DNA of 64,000 bases, from NCBI GenBank assembly GCA_020638855.1, contig JACKHT010000001.1, positions 186,001-250,000 on the forward strand, given 5' to 3'. Numbering within the stretch: position 1 is the first letter of the stretch; every line of letters begins with the position of its first letter. This document shows, piece after piece, positions 1 to 7,388 of the stretch. The notes beneath the pieces were generated by a model. The model saw nothing but the letters and a program-made list of their open reading frames with translations, was not told where the DNA came from and did no database searches. The stretch comes from Planctomycetota bacterium. GTDB lineage: Bacteria; Planctomycetota; UBA1135; GCA-002686595. A program made the translations under genes and the position numbers.

Positions 1-579
1 CGAGTGGGTGGTTTCCACGCTGGTGTATTGGGGCTCCCGCCGTTCCAGGGCGAAGTTCTTCCGAAGCCGCCAGCCCAATACGGGATCGTGCTCCATAAAG
101 ATTTTGTCGTGCGAGCGATTGGGAAGCACGTAGTGCGCGACGAAGACATCGAGGCCAGCCAAGGCCAGGGCCCAAACCGCCAGAAGCGCGAAGCCCTGGA
201 GCGCCCGGGTGCGATCTGCTCCGAATTGGCTCCACCAGGCCGAAACCGCCATCAAGCTAGCGGAGGCGCCCAGCGCCAGAAACCACCACGCCGCGCTGCC
301 AGATCCGAACAGGAGTGCGCAGCAGGCCAACACGAGCCACCCCGCAAAACCTAGTCGCTCGTGCAGGAGCTGCGCTACCTCGATCCAAGTTCGGCGCCAG
401 GATGCGCAAACAAAGAGCCCGATCCAAACCAGGGCCAGGAGGCCCCCCACAACCACCCGGGCTTGCACCCCTTGCGGAGCGTGGCGCAGCGTGAGAGCCT
501 GCGCCAAGCCCCATGCGGCCGGCAGAATCCATGCGAACACGGCCATCGCCGAAGCTTGAGAACTGCGTAGCGTAGTCAT
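1..579 (-). CDS. Membrane protein, probable SGNH/GDSL-type hydrolase, N-terminal part (runs off left edge)
   Basis: Only the first 193 codons lie in the window; the frame is open to base 1 and begins at an ATG at 579. About five hydrophobic segments are visible (near residues 10-28, 41-60, 78-93, 95-115 and 129-147). They are followed by a motif HDPVLGWRLRKNF at about residues 164-176. A DPxLGWRLRxN segment just after membrane helices is what I associate with planctomycete-type membrane-anchored SGNH/GDSL hydrolases, in which the catalytic domain follows. That domain would be outside the window, so the catalytic residues cannot be checked. No Shine-Dalgarno sequence is obvious. The gene lies 144 bp downstream of the redox-protein gene in the same orientation. 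The reading frame is well supported; the hydrolase assignment is an inference from a short motif. Confidence 0.6.
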   Translation of the reverse strand, partial: MTTLRSSQASAMAVFAWILPAAWGLAQALTLRHAPQGVQARVVVGGLLALVWIGLFVCASWRRTWIEVAQLLHERLGFAGWLVLACCALLFGSGSAAWWFLALGASASLMAVSAWWSQFGADRTRALQGFALLAVWALALAGLDVFVAHYVLPNRSHDKIFMEHDPVLGWRLRKNFALERREPQYTSVETTHS

Positions 580-723
580 CGGATTCGACCCGCGCCTTGG
601 CCTCCCAGCAAACCGGCGAACACTTCACAAAGGATGAGCGAAGCGTGCCAGGCAACTAGGGGCGTGGGCCGCGAACGAAATCGATGCTAGCGGGCTAGTC
701 GGGCGATCGAGATTGCAACTAGG

Positions 724-1287
724 TCATCTCGGGCCATCTTCCTGGTTCGCCAAGAAGGAGCCATACGCCCGCTGAACCCCGTCGAAATCGGTCCCCGCCC
801 CGGCGTGGGCATGGCGGTCCTCCCAGAGAATCCGGCTCCCTGCAACCAAGAATCGCGCGGACATCATCCACACATCGCCCGTGGGTATCCCCACGCCATA
901 TCCCTGGCCCAGTCCGGAGAGTCCGGCCCGCAACGCCTTCGGCCCTAGGAGCTGCCATAGGCCACCCCGTCCGATGTCGAAGGCCTGATACAACCGCTTC
1001 TCTGGATCGGCAATCGCCCGGGCCTCCGGCCAACGGGTGGCAAAGAAGGCTTCGGCTTGTTCCACGGTCGCCAAGTGGACCAGCACCACGGGCGGAAAGG
1101 ACCCTTGCCCGGCTAGCTCTCGCAGGACGTCCACGTCCCGTCGGCAAAAGGTTCACCCCAGGTGCCGCAGGAAAACCAGCAACGTCGCCCCTTCCCCCAA
1201 CACGCCCCCGAGGGTACCCGCCGCCAAGTGGCGCCCTTCGACCCGCAGATCGAGGGTAGCCGCGGCCAGATTGGAATGGGTCGTCAT
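724..1287 (-). CDS. Probable selenoprotein: thioredoxin-fold AhpC/TSA (SelL-related) redox protein with in-frame UGA
   Basis: From an ATG at 1287 the frame reads 44 codons, meets a single TGA (1153-1155), and continues 142 codons to the stop at 724, giving 187 residues if the TGA is read as selenocysteine. The sequence around it is FLRHLG-U-TFCRRDV, so the UGA falls at the first position of the C-x2-C redox motif (U45, C48). Cysteine-containing relatives in the AhpC/TSA, SelL-related family have LRHxGCxFCRE here. Downstream text typical of the family follows (DPEKRLYQAFDIGRGG). Both sides of the UGA belong to one protein, with no frameshift. A hairpin follows the UGA at the distance expected for a bacterial SECIS. 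The likely role is thiol/peroxide redox chemistry in the cytoplasm. It lies 36 bp after the stress-protein gene and probably shares its transcript. Alternatives are a sequencing error or a recent nonsense mutation. SelA, SelB, SelD and tRNA-Sec genes are not in this window. Confidence 0.75.
1121..1143 (-). promoter_or_regulatory. SECIS-like hairpin just downstream of the UGA
   Basis: In the mRNA a five-base-pair stem GGACG/CGUCC closes a UGGA tetraloop. Below it are a G-U and a C-G pair, a bulged A, then two more G/C pairs. The two loop Gs lie 21-22 nt after the UGA. Bacterial SECIS elements are hairpins inside the coding region just 3' of the UGA, usually with a G in the first two loop positions and the loop roughly 16-37 nt from the UGA. 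This hairpin fits those rules. The fold was drawn by eye, not computed. Confidence 0.55.
1153..1155 (-). other. In-frame UGA, candidate selenocysteine codon (U45)
   Basis: TGA on the minus strand, preceded by codons for LRHLG and followed by codons for TFCRRDV. It is the only in-frame stop between the ATG at 1287 and the terminal stop at 724, and it sits exactly where the family has its redox-active cysteine. Confidence 0.7.
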
Positions 1288-1323
1288 GATGGCGATCGGC
1301 CGAGGCGAGGCCCGTGACGATTC

Positions 1324-2238
1324 CTAGGACACCGGGTCAGGGTCTTCCAGCGGACATTGGAAATCAGAAGGCTTGAGCGAGAGCACCGAGCATTCCAGCT
1401 GCCCGAACAAACGCTCCGCAGTCTCCCCCAGCTGGTAGCCAGGTCGACCTCCGCGAGAGAGCGACCCCATCACCAGCACATCGGGCTGGAGGTGCTCGAC
1501 GGCTTCCTTGATCGCATCGTGCGGCGACTTGCGGATCAAATGGGTGGTGGCGCTTTCCGTCAACTCCACGCGCAAGAGCCGTTCGTCCAATTCCGATTGG
1601 GCCTGGGCCTTGAGCGCTTCGACGCGCGCGTCGTATTCATCCTTATCGAGCTCCCCGGCCTGGAGCATCAACTCCCGGGGGATCGAATAGGCGTGGACCA
1701 CGTGCAATGCTGCCCCGGTTCGGCGGGCCAAGAAGGCCGCATGCTCGAGGACTTGGTTGCCGACCTTGGAGCTGTCGACTGCGGCTAGCACGAGTTTGTG
1801 CTCCAGGTCGTGGGCTGCTTTGACCACCCATACCGGGGCTGGGCAGCTGCGCAGGACTTTGGCACCCACCGAACCCACCGGGCGCCCTTTCGATTCGGCA
1901 CCTTCCTTGTCGCGGCGACCCAGGACGACTAGGTCTGCCAGGCCGTGCTTGGCGGCCAGGCACAAGGCGACCCATGCCCGTTCCTCGGTGATCTCCAAGA
2001 CCGTAGCCACGCCGCGCCCGGCGGCCGAGTCCCGCAAGGCATGCAAGGCCGCTTGGCCCTTCTCGGAAAGCGGCCAGAGCTCACCTGCATGCCAAAGCGA
2101 GTGCAGGATGGTGAGTTGGGCCCCGGTATTCTCCGCTAGCCGACAGGCTTGGTCAAAAGCGGTCTGGCTGCCCAGGGGAATGGCCCCGGTCCGAGGACGC
2201 ACTTCGACGCCGACGAGGATCTGTTTGACTTCGATCAT
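1324..2238 (-). CDS. Tandem universal stress protein (UspE-like)
   Basis: 304 residues from the ATG at 2238 (MIEVKQILVGVE); the frame stays open further upstream, but that stretch does not look like protein of this family. It has two USP domains, about residues 1-140 and 148-290. The first ends in VVLGRRDKEG...GSVGAKVLRSCPAPVWVVK, the second in VMGSLSRGGRPGYQLGETAE...CSVLSLKP. The second closely follows the nucleotide-loop pattern of UspE-type tandem proteins (G-x-x-GRxG...GxTAE). Such proteins are cytoplasmic and accumulate under stress or stasis; their exact biochemical role is poorly defined. The gene is followed 36 bp downstream by the probable selenoprotein, suggesting a small stress/redox operon. 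Confidence 0.88.
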   Translation of the reverse strand: MIEVKQILVGVEVRPRTGAIPLGSQTAFDQACRLAENTGAQLTILHSLWHAGELWPLSEKGQAALHALRDSAAGRGVATVLEITEERAWVALCLAAKHGLADLVVLGRRDKEGAESKGRPVGSVGAKVLRSCPAPVWVVKAAHDLEHKLVLAAVDSSKVGNQVLEHAAFLARRTGAALHVVHAYSIPRELMLQAGELDKDEYDARVEALKAQAQSELDERLLRVELTESATTHLIRKSPHDAIKEAVEHLQPDVLVMGSLSRGGRPGYQLGETAERLFGQLECSVLSLKPSDFQCPLEDPDPVS

Positions 2239-2466
2239 GGGTACGACCGGAAGTCCGGCCAAATCGACCCTTCGCCGATGGGGCTTGAGGGCAAGGACTC
2301 CGCGTGAGGCGCGGCCGGGCAGTGTAGCGGGGGGACTCCCGATCACACGGCCCGAAAAGAGGGCAATTTTGATGCCAACCGGGACGTTTGGAAGCCGCTT
2401 ATTGGGCGTTTGGGCCGCAGGGCTCCCTGAGCCTTGCGGTTCGCCCTTGCCCACCTCCCTGCCCCC

Positions 2467-3858
2467 CTAGACTTCGCTTTGGGGTCCTTGCTGGCGCGCC
2501 TCGATTTCCTTGGCTCGATCCCCAAAGCCGGTGCGCCCCATCAAGGCATACGCAGCGATCTTGCCGGCTTCCACGCCCGGTTGGTCGAAGGCATCGATGC
2601 CATACAGCTCGCCCATCAAAGCGACGGAATACTCCATCCAGTACAGGTACTGCCCCAACGTGTGGGCGTTGACCCGCGGAAAGTGGATCGAACAATTCGG
2701 CCGGTTGGCGTCGGACAAAGCGATTCGGGTTCCTTCGCGCTCCGCCTGAAAAAGTTCTCCCAGGTCACGCCCTCCCAGATAGGCCAAGGCGTCGCGATCT
2801 TGGAAGTCCGCAGGGATCGGCACCTTGTGGTCATGGGTACCTATCTCGAGCAGGGTGAACCACTTGTCGTTGGGGCCTTCCACATACAGTTGGACTTGGC
2901 TGTGCTGGTCCGTCACACCTACCGCACGAACCGGTGTGGGCCCCACGCCGTGGGCAGGCCCCTTGGTCGTGCAGCGTTTGCCAATCGACTCACCCAACAA
3001 CTGCGCATACCAATCGGCCAGGTCGCGCAGACGATGGCCATAGGCAAAGGTCACGGCGATGTTCTTGCCCTTGCGCTCTTGCATGATCCACTGCAAAGCG
3101 GCGTAGGTCATTGCCGGGTTTTGCTCCATGCTAGTGGATTGGCAGCGTTGGTCCATATCCGCCGCCCCCGCCAGCAGACTTCCGATATCGATGCCCAATA
3201 GGGCCGAAGACAACAAGCCCACGGGCGAAAGCACGCTGAATCGTCCCCCTACCCCATCGGGCACCACGAACGAGGTGTACCCCGCTTGCTCCACGATCGG
3301 ACGTAGCACGCCGGCCTTGGCATCGGTCGTCACCACAATGTGTTCGCGGTGGCGCGCTTCTCCCAAGCGCTCGATCAAGAGCCGGCGAAAGATCAGGAAC
3401 TGGGACATGGTCTCCGCCGTCGAACCGGACTTCGAGATCACGTTGAACAGGCACTTGGTCACATCCACGCGGTCGAGGAACTCGCCAATCCAATCGGGAT
3501 CGACGTTGTCGAGCACGAACAGGCGGGGAACCCCGGGGGGCGGGTACAGTTCATGCAACGGGGAATTGAGCGCCGTGTGCAAGGCGCGATTCCCCAAGGC
3601 CGAACCTCCGATCCCCAGCACGACCACGTTTTCAAACTGGCCCTGCACGCTCTCGGCATAGCGCAAGAGCGATTGGAGTACGTCGCTTTGATAGGGCAAA
3701 TCCAGCCAGCGCAGGTCCTGGGTGCGTCGGGCTTCGATTGCCTGCTGAGCGCGTTGCAATTCGGGAGCCAAGCCAGCCAGTTCCTCGGGGCTGGCTCCGT
3801 GGTCTTCCCCGACGGTGCTAGACAACGAATGCGTGTAGTTGAGGTGAATTGGGTCCAT
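2467..3858 (-). CDS. pgi: Glucose-6-phosphate isomerase
   Basis: 463 residues, the short bacterial form (about 450 residues). It interconverts glucose-6-phosphate and fructose-6-phosphate in glycolysis and gluconeogenesis. Visible family marks are the sugar-phosphate-binding KSGSTAET, the signature GVGGRFSVLSPVGLL, and the C-terminal signature region GQYLYWMEYSVALMGELYGIDAFDQPGVEAGK (only its start and end are diagnostic). The start is the ATG at 3858, fixed by a textbook AAGGAG six bases upstream; the open frame extends 26 codons further but those codons precede the ribosome-binding site. It appears to be transcribed alone, with 135 bp to the next gene upstream. Confidence 0.96.
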   Translation of the reverse strand: MDPIHLNYTHSLSSTVGEDHGASPEELAGLAPELQRAQQAIEARRTQDLRWLDLPYQSDVLQSLLRYAESVQGQFENVVVLGIGGSALGNRALHTALNSPLHELYPPPGVPRLFVLDNVDPDWIGEFLDRVDVTKCLFNVISKSGSTAETMSQFLIFRRLLIERLGEARHREHIVVTTDAKAGVLRPIVEQAGYTSFVVPDGVGGRFSVLSPVGLLSSALLGIDIGSLLAGAADMDQRCQSTSMEQNPAMTYAALQWIMQERKGKNIAVTFAYGHRLRDLADWYAQLLGESIGKRCTTKGPAHGVGPTPVRAVGVTDQHSQVQLYVEGPNDKWFTLLEIGTHDHKVPIPADFQDRDALAYLGGRDLGELFQAEREGTRIALSDANRPNCSIHFPRVNAHTLGQYLYWMEYSVALMGELYGIDAFDQPGVEAGKIAAYALMGRTGFGDRAKEIEARQQGPQSEV

Positions 3859-3864
3859 GGGGTT

Positions 3865-3870
3865 CTCCTT
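3865..3870 (-). promoter_or_regulatory. Ribosome binding site of pgi
   Basis: AAGGAG on the minus strand, six bases before the ATG at 3858. It is one of few clear Shine-Dalgarno sequences in the window and decides the pgi start over the upstream in-frame ATG. Confidence 0.85.
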
Positions 3871-3993
3871 GGGCCCAAAGGGTAGCAACCTCGCTGCTAC
3901 CCCAGCGAACCCCGCTCGGACCAATCCCAAAATCAAGCGCCCCCAGCACAGGCCAGGGGCGCTTGGAAGGATCCTCGAGCGGAATCGACTGGC

Positions 3994-4683
3994 TCAGCGG
4001 TTGGAGCGGCCAGACAACAACGATACGTAATACAGCAGGGTCAAAATGGCCGTGATGGCGCCAGCCACGTAGGTCATGGCAGCCGCCCCGAGCACCTTGG
4101 AGACTCCCGCTTCCTCCTCCGGGGTCGTCACGATCCCAGCTTGCACGAGCACTTGCTTGGCCCGATTGGAAGCATCGAATTCGGTGGGCAGCGTAACCAG
4201 TTGGAACACCACCGTCAGCCCGAAGAGCAGCACCCCCAACCAGGCGAGTGCCGTCAACTGCAGCAACATCCCGGCCATGAAGATCCAAATCCAAGCGTTG
4301 GATCCGATCTGGACAGCAGGGACAATCATCGACCGGATGCCCAACCAGGGATAGCGCTTGACGTGCTGGATGGCGTGGCCCGCTTCATGGGCGGCCACCG
4401 CGATCGCCGATACCGAACGGCCATCGTAGACGTCCGGCGACAGCCGCAGCGTCCGTGTACGGGGGTCGTAGTGGTCGCTTAGGAAGCCTTGGACCCGCTC
4501 GATTTGGACCTCCGCGCCCCCGGCTCGGGCCACCGCGGCTGCGGCCTCTGCCCCGGTCATGCCGCTACGCACCCCCACTCGACTGAAACGAGCGAAGGTG
4601 CTCTTCACGCGCCAGGAAGCCCACATGGCGAGCAGCAGTCCTGGGCCAACAAACAGGAAGTACTTCGGGTCAAAGAAGGGCAT
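3994..4683 (-). CDS. Membrane zinc metallopeptidase, YugP family
   Basis: 229 residues from the ATG at 4683 (MPFFDPKYFLFVGPG). It starts with a membrane segment (about residues 8-22). A cytoplasmic-type protease domain follows with the zinc motif HEAGH (H99, E100, H103), then two more hydrophobic segments (about 130-165 and 205-225), with TEFDASNRA between them. Layout and motif match the Zn_peptidase_2/YugP family of membrane-embedded metallopeptidases, about 225-235 residues long, whose substrates are mostly unknown. A sigma70-like promoter lies 60-100 bp upstream. The gene is divergent from the MerR gene. Confidence 0.9.
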   Translation of the reverse strand: MPFFDPKYFLFVGPGLLLAMWASWRVKSTFARFSRVGVRSGMTGAEAAAAVARAGGAEVQIERVQGFLSDHYDPRTRTLRLSPDVYDGRSVSAIAVAAHEAGHAIQHVKRYPWLGIRSMIVPAVQIGSNAWIWIFMAGMLLQLTALAWLGVLLFGLTVVFQLVTLPTEFDASNRAKQVLVQAGIVTTPEEEAGVSKVLGAAAMTYVAGAITAILTLLYYVSLLSGRSNR

Positions 4684-4753
4684 TGTTCGGGTTCGGATTG
4701 GGTTCTGGGGGCCAAAATGCCCCATTTCCTGGGGCAGCCAGCCGACTTGGCCG

Positions 4754-4783
4754 TCTATAGACTATGTTAACGTAAGCGTACAA
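4754..4783 (-). promoter_or_regulatory. Possible sigma70-type promoter for the YugP-like protease gene
   Basis: On the minus strand TTGTAC (4778-4783) and TATAGA (4754-4759) are separated by 18 bases in an AT-rich island within otherwise GC-rich DNA. The -10 element lies inside the perfect 10-bp palindrome GTCTATAGAC (4753-4762), and short inverted arms ACTTG/CAAGT (4745-4749, 4781-4785) flank the island. The position suits a leader of about 60 nt for the gene starting at 4683. The divergent MerR regulator could bind here, but that is inference. Confidence 0.4.
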
Positions 4784-4795
4784 GTCCGATTTGGG

Positions 4796-4929
4796 CCACA
4801 CCCGAGCCTAGCCCTCGTATTCAATTGCCACGCCCGAGTTCAATTGCCACGCCCGAGCCTAGCCCCGTCTTCACCTGCCACGCCCGAGCCTAGCCCTCGT
4901 CTTCACCTGCCACGCCCGAGCCTAGCCCA
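4796..4929 (+). repeat. Imperfect tandem repeat, unit about 32 bp, upstream of the MerR gene
   Basis: Five copies begin with CCACGCCCGAG (the first has CCACACCCGAG) at 4796, 4828, 4847, 4878 and 4910. The full unit continues with CCTAGCCCTCGTCTTCACCTG. Copy 2 is internally shortened to 19 bp and copy 5 is partial. There is no coding sense in any frame that I recognise. It is a tandem array, not spaced repeats, so it is not CRISPR. Confidence 0.85.
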
Positions 4930-4934
4930 CTTTT

Positions 4935-4972
4935 TCCATCATGTGTAGCGAGATCCATCATGAGTAGCGAGC
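4935..4972 (+). repeat. 19-bp direct duplication covering the MerR start codon, creating an upstream mini-ORF
   Basis: TCCATCATGTGTAGCGAGA (4935-4953) is followed immediately by TCCATCATGAGTAGCGAGC (4954-4972), 17 of 19 bases identical. The second copy contains the MerR ATG at 4960. The first copy's ATG (4941) is in another frame and gives an eight-codon ORF, MCSEIHHE, stopping at 4965-4967 inside the MerR gene's first codons. This could couple or dampen MerR translation. Neither ATG has a clear Shine-Dalgarno sequence. Confidence 0.7.
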
Positions 4973-5424
4973 ACCTGAAGATCGGTGATTTTGCCCGCCT
5001 GGCAGGCACCAACCTGCGCACCCTACGCTACTACGAAGAGCTGGGATTGCTCGAGCCCGCTTCGCGGTCGAGCGGAGGCTTTCGCTACTACCGGCCCTCC
5101 GACTCCCACCGGGTGCACTTGATCCAAAACTTGCAGCATCTTGGCTTGCAGTTGGAACAGATCCGCGACCTGATTTGCAGCCGCGGGGAAGAGCGCAAGG
5201 GTTGGCGATCCAAGATTGATACGGCCCTCGAACAGCAGGAGCAGTTGATTGCTGACAAGGTTCGTTTTCTCGAGCAGCAGCGCGCAGAAATCGCCGCCGC
5301 GCGCGCCAAGCTGGCCGAGTGCTCCGGCTGCGAGATGCATCCGGAGCAGGGCAACAACTTCTGCCAACCGTGTGCCCTGACAGGTTTGAGCTTGCCCTCC
5401 TTGCTGCCGGCCCTGTTCCGCTAG
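4960..5424 (+). CDS. MerR-family transcriptional regulator with C-terminal four-cysteine cluster
   Basis: 154 residues. The N-terminal winged helix-turn-helix is typical of MerR (KIGDFARLAGTNLRTLRYYE, about residues 7-26, then LLEPASRSSGGFRYY). A long dimerisation helix follows (about 85-120). The C-terminus has C121-x2-C124 and C135-x2-C138 (CSGC...CQPC), which suggests metal or redox sensing. The spacing is not the SoxR [2Fe-2S] pattern and not the CueR pair, so the ligand is unknown. MerR proteins bend promoters with long spacers to activate them. It lies nine bases upstream of a cysteine desulfurase gene and probably shares its transcript. The upstream repeat array and duplicated start region are described separately. 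Confidence 0.9.
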   Translation: MSSEHLKIGDFARLAGTNLRTLRYYEELGLLEPASRSSGGFRYYRPSDSHRVHLIQNLQHLGLQLEQIRDLICSRGEERKGWRSKIDTALEQQEQLIADKVRFLEQQRAEIAAARAKLAECSGCEMHPEQGNNFCQPCALTGLSLPSLLPALFR

Positions 5425-5433
5425 ACCGTTCCT

Positions 5434-6612
5434 TTGGTGGTGCCCTTGGGATCGATAGGCCCGCTCTATCTGGACTACAACGCCACCTCGCCCCTCGCCC
5501 CTGGGGTCCTGGAAGCGATGTTGCCGTTCTTGCGTGAGGAGTACCACAACCCCTCGAGCGCCTCCGAAGCGGCCCGGCCCATCCGACAGGCGGTGGAGGT
5601 GGCACGGCGCGGGGTTGCAGAATTGGTAGGCGCGCGCCAACCGAACCAGATCGTGTTCACTTCGGGTGGAACGGAGAGCATCCATGCAGCCTTCCACATG
5701 GCGCTCGCCACAGGCAACGAGCGGCGCAAAATCGTGCTCAGCTCGGTCGAACACTCCGCCTCCAAAGGTGCGGCTCAAACCTGGCAAGAACGGGGCTACG
5801 AAGTCCTGGCTTTGCCCGTCGACTCGCAAGGCTTGCCCCATCTCGACCTGCTCGAGGAAACCCTTGCCGCTTCCCCCGTTGCACTGGTCTCTTGGATTTT
5901 GGCCAACAACGAAACTGGGGTGGTGCTTCCCGACCCCCAAGACTTCGCGGAACGGGTGCATCGGCACGGTGCCCGTTTGCACGTGGACGCCGTCCAAGCC
6001 CCGGGCAAGCTGCCCCTCCACGCCCAGGACTGGCAAGTGGATTGGCTCTCGGTTTCGGGTCACAAATTCGGTGCGCCCAAGGGGGTCGGTGCGCTCTACG
6101 AGCGAGTCCCGTCCCCGTCTTCGCCTTGGCTTCAGGGGGGCGGTCAGGAGTCCGGACGCCGCGGTGGCACCGAAAATGTGGCCTCGGTCGTAGGGCTTGG
6201 CGCTGCAGCACTTCGGGCCCATCTCCAAGCCAACGACCCAACGTTCCTGAGCCAATGGGAGGCGCTCCGAGATCGACTCGAGCAGACCGTTCTGGAAGCC
6301 ATTCCGGGTGCCGGAATCCACGGCCAGGCGGCGCAGAGGGTGCCCAATACCACGTTCTTGTCGATTCCTGGGCAACCGGCCGAGCTCCTCCTTCCGCTCT
6401 TGGAGGGCGAAGGGCTCTTGTGCTCGGCGGGCTCGGCTTGCGATGCCAACCACTGGGCCCCCTCACCCGTTCTGCTTGCCCTAGGGGTGCCCCCCGAGGT
6501 GGCAGCTGGCAGTCTGCGCCTTTCACTTGGACCCCAAACCAACCAGGTCGAAATCGATCGTGCCGCCGAGATCCTGATTCGGGTCTTTCGCTGGCTCGCC
6601 CAGGGAGCCTGA
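5434..6612 (+). CDS. Cysteine desulfurase (NifS/IscS-type aminotransferase class V)
   Basis: 392 residues. PLP-dependent enzyme that removes sulfur (or selenium) from cysteine (or selenocysteine) for Fe-S clusters and tRNA thiolation. Family marks: LYLDYNATSPL at 11-21, TSGGTESIH, SSVEHSA, NNETGVVLPD, HVDAVQA, the PLP lysine in SVSGHKFGAPKG (K211), GGGQESGRRGGTEN, and the active-site loop SAGSAC (C336). No ATG precedes the conserved LDYNAT motif, so initiation must be at TTG 5434 or one of the GTGs at 5437/5440. Its neighbour is the cysteine-rich MerR regulator nine bases upstream. No scaffold (IscU/SufU) gene is adjacent. It could supply sulfur generally, or selenium for the nearby probable selenoprotein; the sequence does not decide. 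Confidence 0.92.
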   Translation: MVVPLGSIGPLYLDYNATSPLAPGVLEAMLPFLREEYHNPSSASEAARPIRQAVEVARRGVAELVGARQPNQIVFTSGGTESIHAAFHMALATGNERRKIVLSSVEHSASKGAAQTWQERGYEVLALPVDSQGLPHLDLLEETLAASPVALVSWILANNETGVVLPDPQDFAERVHRHGARLHVDAVQAPGKLPLHAQDWQVDWLSVSGHKFGAPKGVGALYERVPSPSSPWLQGGGQESGRRGGTENVASVVGLGAAALRAHLQANDPTFLSQWEALRDRLEQTVLEAIPGAGIHGQAAQRVPNTTFLSIPGQPAELLLPLLEGEGLLCSAGSACDANHWAPSPVLLALGVPPEVAAGSLRLSLGPQTNQVEIDRAAEILIRVFRWLAQGA

Positions 6613-6686
6613 CCGGTTTCGACTGCCAAGCCCCTTCCCAAGGGGTACACTTAGGCCGCTGGCCTGCCCCCTAGCACCGACAGAAC

Positions 6687-7241
6687 ATGTCCGACAAGAC
6701 CGATACCTTCCGCACCAAGATCTCCGGCTGGTGGAGCCCGCGCCATTCGATCCTCAATGGCGAAGGCCAGTTGCTGGGTGTCCTCACGATCGAGCGCAAC
6801 TGGCGTGGCATGATCGTGGGCGGCGAATACCAGCCTGAAAAGGGCGAGCGCCTCCTCATGCGCCGCGAGCCGGGCTTGCAACGGGCACAGTTCTCGTTGT
6901 GGACCGCCGAGCGGGAATGGCTCGGGTCCTCGATCCGACCCCACCCTTTCCAGCGCCGTATCGATGTGTGGACCGGTGTCCGTCCCTACCGGGTCGTGCC
7001 CAAACTGACCCTGGGCCGTGGTTGGCGGGTGGTAGCCAGCAAGACCGGCGAAGTGGCCTCGATCGACCAACCCCTGGTCCCGCGCGGGTCCACCTGGCAC
7101 TCGCAGCCCAAGATCGACTTCGAATTGCTGCTTTTCTGCTACTTCCTAGGCAGCCTGGCTCCGATGGAATCGTTGCTGCCCACCTCGATCGACGCCCCCA
7201 ACCGCTCGGACAACCCCAAGACGGCCCATCAGGGCTCCTGA
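6687..7241 (+). CDS. Conserved hypothetical protein, possibly LURP/tubby-like beta fold
   Basis: 184 residues, starting MSDKTDTFRTKISGWW. No signal peptide or membrane helix is evident. The middle has repeated beta-strand-like stretches rich in W, R and V (for example QLLGVLTIERNWRGMIVGG and PYRVVPKLTLGRGWRVVA). A hydrophobic patch lies near residue 150 (FELLLFCYFLGSL). The pattern reminds me of LURP-one/tubby C-terminal proteins, but I would not assign a function. It lies 75 bp after the cysteine desulfurase gene; a short CCCCTT/AAGGGG hairpin (6631-6645) lies between them. The tail is polar and probably disordered. Confidence 0.72.
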   Translation: MSDKTDTFRTKISGWWSPRHSILNGEGQLLGVLTIERNWRGMIVGGEYQPEKGERLLMRREPGLQRAQFSLWTAEREWLGSSIRPHPFQRRIDVWTGVRPYRVVPKLTLGRGWRVVASKTGEVASIDQPLVPRGSTWHSQPKIDFELLLFCYFLGSLAPMESLLPTSIDAPNRSDNPKTAHQGS

Positions 7242-7388
7242 GGGCCGATTCCCAGCCTGGGGCGGCCCCGGTGATTTTCGATCCGGGCCGGGAAGATCGT
7301 TGGGCCGCATTCGTCCAACGCTGGAGCGGTCGATTGCACGGCCGTCTCGCTCTCATCGACACTCCCCTTCACTCCAAGATCCAACGCC

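Noticed and set aside
724..1134. 136-residue redox protein starting after the UGA
   Set aside because: It starts at a GTG just after the redox motif and would lose the first strand and motif of the thioredoxin fold; the 44 codons before the UGA clearly belong to it.
4796..4929. CRISPR array
   Set aside because: The units are contiguous and vary in length, with no unique spacers and no cas genes nearby.
4960..5424. SoxR
   Set aside because: SoxR has a single closely spaced four-Cys [2Fe-2S] motif; here the cysteines form two C-x2-C pairs ten residues apart.
5023..6453. 476-codon minus-strand open frame
   Set aside because: It is antisense to the MerR and cysteine desulfurase genes, both of which have full family motifs.
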